Source: Burkholderiaceae bacterium
Lineage (GTDB): Bacteria > Pseudomonadota > Gammaproteobacteria > Burkholderiales > Burkholderiaceae
DNA length: 58,887 nt
Assembly: GCA_947449305.1 (NCBI GenBank)
Contig: CANFRA010000004.1
Span: forward strand, 1 to 58,887
Direction: 5' to 3'
The notes under the pieces: generated by a model
Database searches by the model: none
The model's input: the letters and a program-made list of their open reading frames with translations, nothing else
What the model was told of the DNA's origin: nothing
Made by a program: the position numbers and the translations under genes
In this document: piece after piece, positions 17,581 to 26,532 of the stretch
Layout of the letters: each line of letters opens with the position of its first letter
How positions within the stretch are numbered: the first letter of the stretch is position 1

Positions 17581-18738
17581 ATGACGCCATCTCTTCGTTG
17601 GGCCTTCGGGTCCTTTTTCTTTTTATATTTTGCTTATGTTGGTCTGGTCTCGCCGTATGCTAGCCTGTTTTTTTTAGAGCGCGGATTTAGCGTAATAGAG
17701 ATTGCAGTGCTGATGTCAATGCTGCAAATTACCCGCATTATTGGGCCATTTTCTTGGGGCTGGCTCTCTGACTTTTTATCTAACCGCGTTGGGATTATTC
17801 GTTTTTGCGCCTGCTTGGCGGCGCTAGTCTTTTTATCCATTTTCTTTTTACAAAGCTACATCAGCTTTTTTATCTGGATGTTTGTTCTGCATACCATCCT
17901 AAGCAGTCTGATGCCTCTTGGAGAATCTGCAACAGTACACGCGTTATTTAAAGATAATTCTTTTGATAAACGTTATGGGCGACTGCGCCTCTGGGGCTCC
18001 CTTGGCTTTATTTTTATGGTTCTAACTGCTGGTGAACTCTTCCAACGAAAATCAATAGAGCTCTATCCCGCGGTAGGTGCAATTGTTTTGGTCTCACTAG
18101 CCTTGGTCACATTTTTGCTGCATGAACCAAAGATGGAGCGCCGCAAAATGGTCAAGGGTGAATTACTGGCGGTGCTCTTAAATCCAGATGTACGCTGGTT
18201 TTTAACCTCCGGTTTCTTTATGGTGTTTGCTCATGCGGCTCTATATGTTTTTTATTCCCTTTATCTTGCCAATCTTGGTTACGATAAATTTCAGATTGGT
18301 CTCTTCTGGGCCTTAGGCGTATTTGCTGAAGTGATTTTCTTCTACTTCCAAAGCAAGGTGCTTAGTCGCTTAGATGCCGAGGTTATTCTTCAAGCAGCCT
18401 TTGGAGTTGGGGTAGTGCGCTTTATTCTGATTGCATTCTTGCCAACAACAGCTATTCTGATCTTTGCTCAAGTCTTACATGCAGGTACTTTTGCGGCCCA
18501 CCATAGTGCCGCCACGAAATTGCTCCAACGCTGGTTTACTGGGCCTTTGCAGGCTAGAGGACAGGCCTTAATGGCAACTGTCTCTTATGGTCTAGGCGGC
18601 ACCTTAGGCGGATTGTGCGCAGGCTGGATCTGGGAGCTATCTCAACCACGAGATGTGTTTGTCATGGCCGCGTTTGCCTGCGGTTTGGCAGGCATGGCGA
18701 TTCAAAAACTCAGGCCACGCCACTACCAAAGCAGATAG
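17581..18738 (+). CDS. MFS transporter, HcaT (3-phenylpropionate)-like
   Basis: Major facilitator of 385 residues with about 12 membrane helices. The opening FFFLYFAYVGLVSPYASLFF, the RLWGSLGFI segment before helix 5 and the C-terminal half with LHAGTFAAHHSAATKLLQRWF resemble the MFS_1-like group that includes HcaT of E. coli, though here the substrate is unknown. It follows aroC by 14 bases on the same strand and may be co-transcribed. The shared-operon logic with aromatic metabolism is only suggestive. It converges on the parvulin gene 12 bases beyond its stop. Confidence 0.85.
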   Translation: MTPSLRWAFGSFFFLYFAYVGLVSPYASLFFLERGFSVIEIAVLMSMLQITRIIGPFSWGWLSDFLSNRVGIIRFCACLAALVFLSIFFLQSYISFFIWMFVLHTILSSLMPLGESATVHALFKDNSFDKRYGRLRLWGSLGFIFMVLTAGELFQRKSIELYPAVGAIVLVSLALVTFLLHEPKMERRKMVKGELLAVLLNPDVRWFLTSGFFMVFAHAALYVFYSLYLANLGYDKFQIGLFWALGVFAEVIFFYFQSKVLSRLDAEVILQAAFGVGVVRFILIAFLPTTAILIFAQVLHAGTFAAHHSAATKLLQRWFTGPLQARGQALMATVSYGLGGTLGGLCAGWIWELSQPRDVFVMAAFACGLAGMAIQKLRPRHYQSR

Positions 18739-18750
18739 AGAAAATTCTGC

Positions 18751-19542
18751 TTACTGAATCTTCGCCTTAGCGCGAAGTTTTTGCATCATTTCTGAGAACT
18801 TTGCTTTTTGCCAATTTTGATCAGACATGATCATTTGTTTTAGCTGATCTTTCATCTCATCAAAGCTAGGAGCCTTGGCATCACGAGAATCTAGCGTTTT
18901 GATAATGTGATAACCAAATTGAGATTTCACTGGCTTATCCGTAATCTGGCCATTCTTGAGTTGTACCATGGCTTTTGAAAACTCAGGAACCAGGGCCTTA
19001 TCAGACACCCAGCCGAGGTCACCACCATTTTTAGCGGAGCCGGGATCTTTAGATTTGGCTTTGGCGATATCTTCAAAATTAGCGCCAGCCTTTAGTTGGA
19101 TGATGATTGCTTTTGCATCTGCTTCTTTGTCGACCAAAATATGCTCTACGTGGTATTCCTTACCGGCATACTGACCTTTGATGTTTTCATAGGCAGACTT
19201 CAGGTCTGCATCAGTGACGCCTTCGCGTTCTACATAGTCCTCAAAAACAGCCCCCACTAAAACTCCCACACGGGCTTGCTCTAATTGCTCGCGTACCGCT
19301 TCTTTTTGGATGACCCCGCGCTTATCAGCGTCTTGGAGAATTAGTTCACGGGTGATTAGCATCTCGCGGGCCTGATCTCGCACTTGAGGATCATCTGGCT
19401 TACCCATTTTTTCTACCAACTTATCTAATTGAGACTTAGGAATGGCTTTGCCGTTGACGATCACAGCATTCTGGGCAGCTGCATTTGCTGATAAGAAGAG
19501 GGCAAAAAAACTGATGGTAAATAAGGAGTGAAATTTCAACAT
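18751..19542 (-). CDS. Periplasmic parvulin-type peptidyl-prolyl isomerase
   Basis: Folding helper of the SurA/PrsA/PpiC type, 263 residues. A signal peptide (cut near ANAAAQ/NAV) is followed by an N-terminal helical chaperone region (about 30-130) and a parvulin domain (about 133-230) with VEHILV, KSKDPGSAKNGGDLGWV, LVPEFSKAM and SQFGYHIIKTLD. It ends with a helical tail rich in Lys. It is the last gene of the yciB-bolA-parvulin run, an order common in Burkholderiaceae. The msrB and selO genes lie upstream on the same strand. Confidence 0.92.
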   Translation of the reverse strand: MLKFHSLFTISFFALFLSANAAAQNAVIVNGKAIPKSQLDKLVEKMGKPDDPQVRDQAREMLITRELILQDADKRGVIQKEAVREQLEQARVGVLVGAVFEDYVEREGVTDADLKSAYENIKGQYAGKEYHVEHILVDKEADAKAIIIQLKAGANFEDIAKAKSKDPGSAKNGGDLGWVSDKALVPEFSKAMVQLKNGQITDKPVKSQFGYHIIKTLDSRDAKAPSFDEMKDQLKQMIMSDQNWQKAKFSEMMQKLRAKAKIQ

Positions 19543-19602
19543 AATGGAAGATTATTTAATTAGTGGTCTGAATGATCAGGTTTCAATGGCTGTCAGTGTA
19601 AA

Positions 19603-19893
19603 TCAAACTGAAGAACCAGATTCACCCGGTGCCAGGGCATTAATCGTTAAGGCATGGATCTCTGTTGGGATATGTTGATTTAAGGCAGCATAGATCGCAC
19701 GATGTCTAGCGACCAAGCCCATACCCTTAAATTCTGGGGCAACAATGGTCAGCTTAAAGTGGCCGCCACCAGTAGCTGCACCAGCATGCCCAGCATGTAG
19801 ATGGCTTTCATCCTCTATCTGGAGATGCTCAATTGCAAATGACTTATGTAGGTCTTGTTCAAACAATGCAATACGTGCCTGATTAATACTCAT
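19603..19893 (-). CDS. BolA family protein
   Basis: A 96-residue BolA/YrbA-type protein. The family usually works with monothiol glutaredoxins in iron-sulfur cluster handling. Landmarks are LQIEDESHLHAGHAG (conserved His), GGHFKLTIVAPEFKGMGLVARHRAIY and the C-terminal EIHALTINAL. Its ATG overlaps the stop of yciB by 4 bases (ATGA), so the pair is translationally coupled. E. coli BolA is 105 residues. Confidence 0.92.
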   Translation of the reverse strand: MSINQARIALFEQDLHKSFAIEHLQIEDESHLHAGHAGAATGGGHFKLTIVAPEFKGMGLVARHRAIYAALNQHIPTEIHALTINALAPGESGSSV

Positions 19894-20438
19894 TCAGAAG
19901 GATGCTCCATATGACGCGATAGCCAGATACCTTGGGCAATCACAAAGGCGACTAGTAAACCTGTACTGCCAAAGAGCTTGAAATTGACCCAAGTTTCTTC
20001 GGAGAACTCAAAAGCGATATAGAGATTGAGGACGCCCATCAAAAAGAAGAATGCAGCCCAGGCCATATTTAGTCGATGCCAAACAGAGTGTGAGTTTGCT
20101 GGCTTGAGAGTAACTTGCTTGCCCATGAGAACTTGAATCCAATTTTTACTAAAGAATTGGGCGCTAATAAATAAAGCCCCTGAAAATAGCCAGTAAAGGG
20201 CAGTCGGTTTTAGTTGAATGAAAGTTTTGTCATGCAAAAAGATAGTCAAGCTACCAAAGACCAGAATCATGACCAAGCTCACCCATTGCATGGCATCGAT
20301 CTTGCGGTGGCGATAGTAAACCCACAGAATCTGTCCAATGGTCGCAACCATGGCAACAATCGTTGCGGTATAGATATCACCAAATTTAAAGGCGATAAAG
20401 AACAGAATGATGGGGAATAGGTCGAATAAAAATTTCAT
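19890..20438 (-). CDS. yciB: Septation protein A / inner-membrane protein YciB
   Basis: Polytopic inner-membrane protein linked to cell-envelope synthesis and division in E. coli. The 182-residue product from ATG 20438 begins MKFLFDLFPIILFFIAFK, the classic YciB N-terminus. It also has RHRKIDAMQWVSL, FFSKNWIQVLMG, VWHRLNMAWAAFFFLMG and NFKLFGSTGL. An in-frame ATG at 20447 would add three residues. There are five to six membrane helices. It overlaps bolA by 4 bases. Confidence 0.95.
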   Translation of the reverse strand: MKFLFDLFPIILFFIAFKFGDIYTATIVAMVATIGQILWVYYRHRKIDAMQWVSLVMILVFGSLTIFLHDKTFIQLKPTALYWLFSGALFISAQFFSKNWIQVLMGKQVTLKPANSHSVWHRLNMAWAAFFFLMGVLNLYIAFEFSEETWVNFKLFGSTGLLVAFVIAQGIWLSRHMEHPSE

Positions 20439-20477
20439 AAGAGGCATTATCCAGCTATTTGATGCTGAAGCCTGTTT

Positions 20478-20888
20478 TTAAGATTCTTTTGTGGGCTTTG
20501 CATTAGAGCTAGGTTCAAAACTCAAAGATGCAGAATTGATGCAGTAACGTAAGCCAGTAGGGTTTGGGCCATCATCAAAGACATGGCCTAAATGGGCATC
20601 ACAGTTGGCGCAACGTACCTCAGTACGAATCATTCCATGGCTAACATCTTTAATCTCTTTGATGGCCGATTCTTCCTCTGGTTGGTTGTAGCTAGGCCAT
20701 CCGCAGCCAGCATCAAATTTAGTGTCTGAGAGGAAGAGTGGGGTATCACAGCAAACGCAGCTATATCTACCTTTGTCCCAATGGTCCCAATATTTTCCAG
20801 TAAATGGCCTTTCAGTTGCAGCCTCTCTAGTGACGCGATACTCAATATCGGTGAGTATTTTTTTGTATTCTGAATTTGTTTTTTTCAT
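20478..20888 (-). CDS. msrB: Peptide-methionine (R)-S-oxide reductase MsrB
   Basis: Repairs the R form of methionine sulfoxide. The 136-residue protein has two zinc-binding Cys pairs (CVCC and CANC), the [10 protein letters not shown] segment, and the catalytic Cys in [13 protein letters not shown] chose ATG 20888 ([10 protein letters not shown]): AAGAGAG lies just upstream and it matches family length. The open frame reaches to 20945, but that would overlap selO, which ends at 20923. The 34-base gap from selO suggests co-transcription. Confidence 0.94.
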   Translation of the reverse strand: MKKTNSEYKKILTDIEYRVTREAATERPFTGKYWDHWDKGRYSCVCCDTPLFLSDTKFDAGCGWPSYNQPEEESAIKEIKDVSHGMIRTEVRCANCDAHLGHVFDDGPNPTGLRYCINSASLSFEPSSNAKPTKES

Positions 20889-20922
20889 ATGAACTCTCTT
20901 GATTTCAATCGGTAGTGAGGTA

Positions 20923-22389
20923 TTAAGAAGAGCAGCTAACTTCAATGAACTCTAAATCTGGAGGCGGGGGATTTGCGTACTCTTGGTATTGCTCTTGTCC
21001 ATCAAACGGGCTCTCTAAAATGCTCAAGAGTTTAACCACTTCAGAAAAGTCCTGCTGTTGAGCTTTTTCAATGGCAGCTTGGGCTAAATGATTGCGTAAT
21101 ACATATTTTGGGTTTACTGCATTCATTCTTTTTTTACGATCAGCATCAACACTAGATTCTGCCTTTAAGCGAGTGATGTAATCACTCAACCATTGATCAA
21201 TCGCATCTCGATTAATGAAGTCATTGCGTGCTTCGATTTGGCTGATGGGAGCATTAATATTAATCTGTGCAAGCCCTCTAAACAGCTTTGTAAAATCGAC
21301 TCTTGAGTCATGCATCATCTGGAGCAGTCTTTCAATCAGCTCGATATCTTCATCTTGCTCATTCACGAGGCCCAGCTTGCGCCTAAATAGTGCCTGCCAA
21401 GATTTTTCAAAGATAGTTGGAAATTCGCTGAGTGCATCAGTGAGTAGCTTTTTTGCCTCTTCTTCAGAGTGATCTAATTCCAGTAAAGGTATAAAGGCGC
21501 TCGCTAAGCAGGCCATATTCCAATGCATGATCTGTGGCTGACGATCATAGGCATAGCGGCCACCATGATCGCTATGATTGCAAATGTGGTCCATTTGAAA
21601 TTGGTCTAGAAAGCCAAAGGGACCGTAGTCAATCGTCAGTCCCAATACGCTGATATTGTCACTGTTGAGAACTCCATGACAAAAGCCAACGGCTTGCCAT
21701 TGAGCAACTAGTGTTGCATTACGCTCAGATATCTTTTGAAATAGCGCTAAGTAAGGATCTTTACTATTACGACATTGCGAATAATGCTGATCCATTAGTA
21801 AATCAGCGAGTTCTTTTAGTCGGGCAATATTTTGTGTTGAAGCATAGTGTTCAAAATGACCAACGCGTATAAAACTTGGTGCTAAGCGGGCGCACACGGC
21901 AGCAGTTTCCAGAGTCTCTCGCAAGACCGGCATGCTAGATCCAACTACCGATAAGGCTCTGCTAGTGGGTATGCCTAATGCATGCATTGCTTCGCTGCAT
22001 AAAAATTCGCGGATAGAAGAGCGCAAGACAGCTCTGCCATCACCCATGCGTGAATACCGCGTCTTACCTGCACCCTTTAGTTGTAATTCTTGACCAGCGA
22101 TATCACCCAAGAGAATTGCTCTACCATCACCTAGCTGTCCAGCCCAGACGCCAAATTGATGTCCGCTATAAGCAGTAGCAATTGGCTTGGGAAATTTCTG
22201 AGATTGAGTCTCTAGACTATTACCGGCTAAAAGGTCTAGCCAAGTCTCATCCTCTGGATATCCATCACTCTTTAACTTGATCTTGAGTAATTTAGCTGCC
22301 GATGATGAAAAGGCCACCCAATAAGGACCTGGAATCGGGCTTGGTTGCAGTTCTTGGATAGCGTCATCGCCGCTTAAAGTAAAGGCCAT
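20923..22389 (-). CDS. selO: Protein adenylyltransferase SelO (YdiU/UPF0061)
   Basis: Pseudokinase-fold enzyme that transfers AMP to proteins. In E. coli it acts in the oxidative-stress response. The 488-residue product from ATG 22389 shows [55 protein letters not shown] (metal-binding Asp), and the conserved C-terminal VSCSS, whose Cys position is selenocysteine in vertebrate SelO. Upstream residues (ORF to 22416) are not conserved in my memory of the family. Its neighbour msrB is also a redox-repair gene. Confidence 0.94.
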   Translation of the reverse strand: MAFTLSGDDAIQELQPSPIPGPYWVAFSSSAAKLLKIKLKSDGYPEDETWLDLLAGNSLETQSQKFPKPIATAYSGHQFGVWAGQLGDGRAILLGDIAGQELQLKGAGKTRYSRMGDGRAVLRSSIREFLCSEAMHALGIPTSRALSVVGSSMPVLRETLETAAVCARLAPSFIRVGHFEHYASTQNIARLKELADLLMDQHYSQCRNSKDPYLALFQKISERNATLVAQWQAVGFCHGVLNSDNISVLGLTIDYGPFGFLDQFQMDHICNHSDHGGRYAYDRQPQIMHWNMACLASAFIPLLELDHSEEEAKKLLTDALSEFPTIFEKSWQALFRRKLGLVNEQDEDIELIERLLQMMHDSRVDFTKLFRGLAQININAPISQIEARNDFINRDAIDQWLSDYITRLKAESSVDADRKKRMNAVNPKYVLRNHLAQAAIEKAQQQDFSEVVKLLSILESPFDGQEQYQEYANPPPPDLEFIEVSCSS

Positions 22390-22444
22390 AAGAACTATTC
22401 TAGGGGGATTTCCCAAATGGCGTTTGAGCTACTAAAATCAGGGT

Positions 22445-22936
22445 ATGAATAAACAAGTCCAGATCAATGCCCAAACTCAGCTTGCCAATTTGGGGGAAGA
22501 GTTAAACGTTCCTTTTTTAAAGCTTCTAGGTGTCCGCTGCCTGAGCGCAGAAATGGGTAAAGGGGAGATCTTGCTGGCACTCAAGCCAGAGCACACCAAT
22601 ACCTGGGCCGTAGCCCATGGCGGCGTTCTTCTTACTCTGATGGATGTAGCTATGGCTGTGGCGGCTAGATCGGGTGATCCTGGCGACCGCAGTGTTGTCA
22701 CGATTGAATTGAAAAATAACTTTATGCAGGCTGCCAATGGGGTATTGCGTGTAAAAGCCGATACGGTTCGCAGTACAGCCACTATGGCGTTCTGTGAAGC
22801 TAAGCTTTACAACGATCAAGGTGAAGTGTGCTGCATGGCGACAGGAACATTTAAATACTTAAAGCGCTTAGCAACTCGCAATGCCGATGGCAGCCGTGTT
22901 GTAAATGATGACCTGCGTGGCGAGACAAACGATTAA
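22445..22936 (+). CDS. PaaI-type acyl-CoA thioesterase (hotdog fold)
   Basis: Hotdog-fold thioesterase of 163 residues. The family hydrolyses acyl- or phenylacetyl-type CoA esters. The typical motif is WAVAHGGVLLTLMDVAMAVAA (His-Gly-Gly with the following Asp), followed by VTIELKNNFMQ and the C-terminal CCMATGTFKYL. The substrate is unknown; fatty-acid or aromatic CoA are the usual choices. It diverges from selO and converges on the NRDE gene, whose stop is only three bases away. Confidence 0.87.
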   Translation: MNKQVQINAQTQLANLGEELNVPFLKLLGVRCLSAEMGKGEILLALKPEHTNTWAVAHGGVLLTLMDVAMAVAARSGDPGDRSVVTIELKNNFMQAANGVLRVKADTVRSTATMAFCEAKLYNDQGEVCCMATGTFKYLKRLATRNADGSRVVNDDLRGETND

Positions 22937-22939
22937 GAA

Positions 22940-23797
22940 TTAAACCGAAAGATTAGAGCCGGGTGCAGCACTCAGGGCTCCGGTGATCACGTCATGGCCA
23001 ACTGTGCCAGTAGCATCGAAGCGACGTTCTACCATTTCAAATTGACCGTCTTTACGGACTCTGAGCACTGTGCTGGAGCGAGTACCGTAGGTATCGGTTT
23101 TAATGAAGGCAGGTGAGAGTGCCTTTTCCCATTCACGACTAACGCCGGTATTCGGCAATTCATGGTCACTTGCGTGATGAGTATCAGCCAGTAGCTTTAA
23201 ATACTGATCTACATTCTTCAGTTGACCGCTATCCATGGCAAGTGTCTGCGCAAAGGCAGCTACACGATGGTTTACTTTGGGCCATGGCGTATCGAGCATG
23301 GCATTAGAAAGTCCATAAACACCAGCATCTAAGGGTTGCTGAGGGAAGACTTTACGAGGGCGAATACTTTGACCCATCATCATGCGGTTACTAACCCAAT
23401 GCATCTCCGCATTCTCAGGATTACTCAGGTCGGCCATCAAAAGATTAAAGCCGTTGTAATTTTGGAAGCGCTTCATATTCTCTTGGATGAAGCCAGTGGG
23501 ATGCTCTTTCCCTGAAAGATACATTAAGGAGAGTTCGCCACGCGTTCTTGAGTCAGGATTTTTTTCGCTGGGTGCTCTGACATTCGTTAGTGCCGCAAAT
23601 TTACCAGTCTTAGTAAAGCCTAGCCATGTACCTGGACTTCCTAAAACATCAGCGCGATCTCTGCCAGCTAAAATATGAGGGTGCTCTTGCCACCAAGAAA
23701 TACCTTCAGTATCACGCTCATAAAACTCATCGCGATTAGCTGCAACTACCAATGGGTAGTCTGGGTGTGATTTCCAGGCAAAAAGGATCAGGCACAT
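22940..23797 (-). CDS. NRDE/TANGO2 family protein
   Basis: A 285-residue protein of the NRDE family (homologues of human TANGO2). It begins MCLILFAWK with the conserved Cys2 at an N-terminus like those of N-terminal nucleophile hydrolases, and has the name-giving ANRDEFYER, WWQEHPHILAGRD, TWLGFTKTGKFAALTN and YGLSNAMLDTPWPKV. In animals and bacteria the family is linked to haem or lipid handling, but no enzyme activity is settled. It lies 14 bases downstream of ygfZ on the same strand. Confidence 0.88.
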   Translation of the reverse strand: MCLILFAWKSHPDYPLVVAANRDEFYERDTEGISWWQEHPHILAGRDRADVLGSPGTWLGFTKTGKFAALTNVRAPSEKNPDSRTRGELSLMYLSGKEHPTGFIQENMKRFQNYNGFNLLMADLSNPENAEMHWVSNRMMMGQSIRPRKVFPQQPLDAGVYGLSNAMLDTPWPKVNHRVAAFAQTLAMDSGQLKNVDQYLKLLADTHHASDHELPNTGVSREWEKALSPAFIKTDTYGTRSSTVLRVRKDGQFEMVERRFDATGTVGHDVITGALSAAPGSNLSV

Positions 23798-23811
23798 ATC
23801 AGCAGAAAATC

Positions 23812-24789
23812 CTAGATTTCAATTAATGGGTAAGGCAATGAATCTATTTTTAACACAGGTCCTTGCACACTTCCCAGATGGATTTCTCCGCTTTCGAGTG
23901 CATCCAGTTTGCACTCCACCTGGAGGTCGATTCTATTGGGTTCTGTGGGGGATGGAGATGATAAGACCACCATACCAGCTGGTTGCGCGGGGTCATTCGA
24001 ATGAAAAAGCTCGGTACCTGGGGCAATCGAGACGCTGCCTAGGGAGTCTATTGAAGTATGTGCCAGCTGAAGTCGCCTTTTGATAACGCCACGGTATTGA
24101 CTGCGAGCGACGATTTCTTGTCCTGGATAGCAGCCCTTTTTAAAGTCCACTCCTGCAACGGATTCAAAGTTAACCATTTGCGGTACAAATTGCTCTTGCG
24201 TTGCTAGAACAATTCTCGGAATTGCGCTCATCACTTCAAGATGATCCCACTGTATGGAATCATCACTTAACTTTTTCTCTGAATCGTCTTTTTTTCTTGC
24301 AATCAATGCACGTGAATACGTGTGATTATTTGCTAAGACATTTGGTAGGCGTAAGCCAATTTGACCGACCTCTATTTTGACATCTGCAATATCTGCCTCG
24401 TTGCAGCAGTATCCAGAAATACTCCATTGGGATGATGCATCGATCACTTTTACTTTGGAGCGCAGAACAAACATCGATAAGCGTTTGGCTATAGATGCGG
24501 CAATATCTTTGGAGAGGAATAGTGCAAAACGATCGGGTGCATTGGCATCTTCAGGAAATTGTCCAAGCCAGGCGCTAGCAAGTAATCTTCCTTTTGGACT
24601 GCAATACCCAATCAGCCTGACTGAGTCATGTGTTTGGGCAATTTGTGGGGCGAATGTGCGATTCAAGCCCAAAACAGAATTACTCAGCTGATTTTGTAAA
24701 AAACCAGCAGCATCTGCACCCTCCACAAAAATGAGGCCCCATTGGGGTAGGTTGGCTTGTATTGGAGTATTTTGGGTGTGAATGATCAT
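23812..24789 (-). CDS. ygfZ: Folate-binding YgfZ family protein
   Basis: Tetrahydrofolate-dependent protein that helps build or repair iron-sulfur clusters, for example in MiaB. The 325-residue product has the signature DFKKGCYPGQEIVARSQYRG with the essential Cys, plus QWGLIFVEGADAAGFLQNQL near the N-terminus and an AHTSID beta-barrel region after the signature. I chose ATG 24789 (MIIHTQN); the frame runs further to 24831 but would overlap mltG on the other strand. The divergent mltG start is 20 bases away. Confidence 0.92.
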   Translation of the reverse strand: MIIHTQNTPIQANLPQWGLIFVEGADAAGFLQNQLSNSVLGLNRTFAPQIAQTHDSVRLIGYCSPKGRLLASAWLGQFPEDANAPDRFALFLSKDIAASIAKRLSMFVLRSKVKVIDASSQWSISGYCCNEADIADVKIEVGQIGLRLPNVLANNHTYSRALIARKKDDSEKKLSDDSIQWDHLEVMSAIPRIVLATQEQFVPQMVNFESVAGVDFKKGCYPGQEIVARSQYRGVIKRRLQLAHTSIDSLGSVSIAPGTELFHSNDPAQPAGMVVLSSPSPTEPNRIDLQVECKLDALESGEIHLGSVQGPVLKIDSLPYPLIEI

Positions 24790-24809
24790 GACCCTTTTAT
24801 CATAGCCTG

Positions 24810-25877
24810 ATGAGCAGAAAAATTCAGGCAAGACGCCGTTTTATTAAGAACAAAACTCGAGGCCAAAATCTAAGAGCTTGGCTATATGGGCTTCTCGTGT
24901 TGATTAGCATCTTCTACGGCAGTATCTTTTTATGGCCAGTGGTTCCAGCTATCCCGAATATCGTAGATTCACCGGTTTATAAAGTCAAAATTAAACCCCA
25001 GTCAGGACTTGCCAGTATTTCTAGGCAATTAGAAGAGCAGGGTGTTTCTATGCCTTCAATCGTATTTCAGGTGAGCGCAAGAGCTTTGTTTGTTGGATCA
25101 AAGCTAAAACCAGGAACTTATCTTTTGCCAACGAGTGCAAGTTTAGGAACCATTCTTCTTCAAATCGCCCGAGGCGATAGAGTGAAGGAGAGTATTGCGA
25201 TCGTTCCCGGTATGACAATCTGGCAATTGAGGCAATTAGTAGATGCTCATCCATCATTGCTTCATCAGACCAAGGGCATGGCACCGAAAGAAATACTGCA
25301 AAAACTCAATCTGAATTACCCAGGGCTTGAAGGTATTTTTATGCCAGATACCTATATCTTTGATCCGGAGGAGTCTGATATCGAAATCTATCGCAGGGCG
25401 TCACAGGCGATGCAAAAACAGCTTTCTCAAGCATGGTCACAAAAAGAGGTGAACTCCCCCTTGAAAACATCCTATGAGCTTCTCACCCTGGCCTCCATTA
25501 TAGAAAAGGAAACTGGGCGTTCAAGTGATAGGAGCTTGGTTGCAGCCGTCTTCACCAATCGCTTAAGCAAGGGAATGCTGTTGCAAACCGATCCGACCGT
25601 CATTTATGGAATTGGCCCTAAATTTGACGGTAATCTGCGTAAAGCAGATCTTCGCAAAGACAATCCCTACAATACCTATATGCGCAAAGGATTACCCCCA
25701 ACCCCCATCGCCATGCCGAGCAAGGAATCAATCCAAGCAGCCATTCATCCGGCTGCGAGCAATGTATTATTTTTTGTGGCCAAAGGTGATGGCAGTAGCT
25801 ACTTTTCTCAAAGCCTTGGTGAGCACGAGAGGGCAGTGGACCAGTATCAGCGCAAGTCAAGCCGAACATCTCATTAA
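24810..25877 (+). CDS. mltG: Endolytic peptidoglycan transglycosylase MltG
   Basis: Inner-membrane-anchored enzyme that cuts nascent glycan strands and sets their length. The 355-residue protein has a basic cytoplasmic N-terminus, one membrane helix (about 24-43), and the YceG-like domain. That domain contains LPTSASLGTIL, PDTYIF, the catalytic Glu232 in ASIIEKETGR, LLQTDPTVIYG, YNTYMRKGLPPTPI and HPAASNVLFFVAKGDG. E. coli MltG is 340 residues. It heads the tmk-holB-tatD run, the same order as in E. coli. Confidence 0.95.
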   Translation: MSRKIQARRRFIKNKTRGQNLRAWLYGLLVLISIFYGSIFLWPVVPAIPNIVDSPVYKVKIKPQSGLASISRQLEEQGVSMPSIVFQVSARALFVGSKLKPGTYLLPTSASLGTILLQIARGDRVKESIAIVPGMTIWQLRQLVDAHPSLLHQTKGMAPKEILQKLNLNYPGLEGIFMPDTYIFDPEESDIEIYRRASQAMQKQLSQAWSQKEVNSPLKTSYELLTLASIIEKETGRSSDRSLVAAVFTNRLSKGMLLQTDPTVIYGIGPKFDGNLRKADLRKDNPYNTYMRKGLPPTPIAMPSKESIQAAIHPAASNVLFFVAKGDGSSYFSQSLGEHERAVDQYQRKSSRTSH

Positions 25878-25893
25878 TTCGATTTAATTTCAT

Positions 25894-26532
25894 ATGACAT
25901 CAATGTATCCAGGATATTTCATTAGCTTCGAAGGTATTGATGGTGCTGGTAAGAGCACTCATCTCGAATCGTTTCAACGGCTGATGCAGGAGCGCTATCC
26001 AGATCGTGAAGTGGTCATGACCCGCGAGCCGGGTGGCACACCTTTAGGTGAGCAGCTAAGGACATTGTTGCTGGATGCCCCAATGAATCTAGAGACAGAA
26101 GCTTTGTTAATGTTTGCCGCGCGTCGTGAACATATTGCTCAAGTGATAGAGCCTGCTTTGAAGGCTGGAAAAATAGTCATTTCAGACCGGTTCACAGATG
26201 CTAGCTTTGCTTACCAAGGAGGCGGGCGGGGCTTAAGTCTTGATAAATTAAATCAACTGGAGCGTTGGGTGCAAGGCGGTACTAATGGCCTACTACTCCA
26301 GCCTAATCTTACGATCCTGTTTGATTTACCAGGTGAGGTTGCAGAGGCACGTCGCTCTAAAGCACGAGCACCAGATAAGTTTGAAAAAATGGATTTAAAT
26401 TTCTTTGAGAAAGTCCGTCAAGAATACCTACGCCGCGCTAAAGAAGATCCAACGCGTTTTTATTTAGTAGATGCTACGAAAACTCCAGACCTCATTTGGA
26501 ATGAACTCACTCATCTGAAATTTAAGATCTAG
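25894..26532 (+). CDS. tmk: Thymidylate kinase
   Basis: Phosphorylates dTMP to dTDP. The 212-residue protein has the P-loop [12 protein letters not shown], the DRX motif [18 protein letters not shown] and the [14 protein letters not shown] segment; length matches E. coli (213). It follows mltG by 16 bases. Its TAG stop (26530-26532) is immediately followed by the ATG of holB, so the two are coupled. An internal ATG at 25903 is an alternative start. Confidence 0.96.
   Translation: MTSMYPGYFISFEGIDGAGKSTHLESFQRLMQERYPDREVVMTREPGGTPLGEQLRTLLLDAPMNLETEALLMFAARREHIAQVIEPALKAGKIVISDRFTDASFAYQGGGRGLSLDKLNQLERWVQGGTNGLLLQPNLTILFDLPGEVAEARRSKARAPDKFEKMDLNFFEKVRQEYLRRAKEDPTRFYLVDATKTPDLIWNELTHLKFKI

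Noticed and set aside
20889..20945. Longer N-terminus for MsrB.
   Set aside because: It would overlap the end of selO and lacks family similarity; ATG 20888 has a plausible ribosome site.
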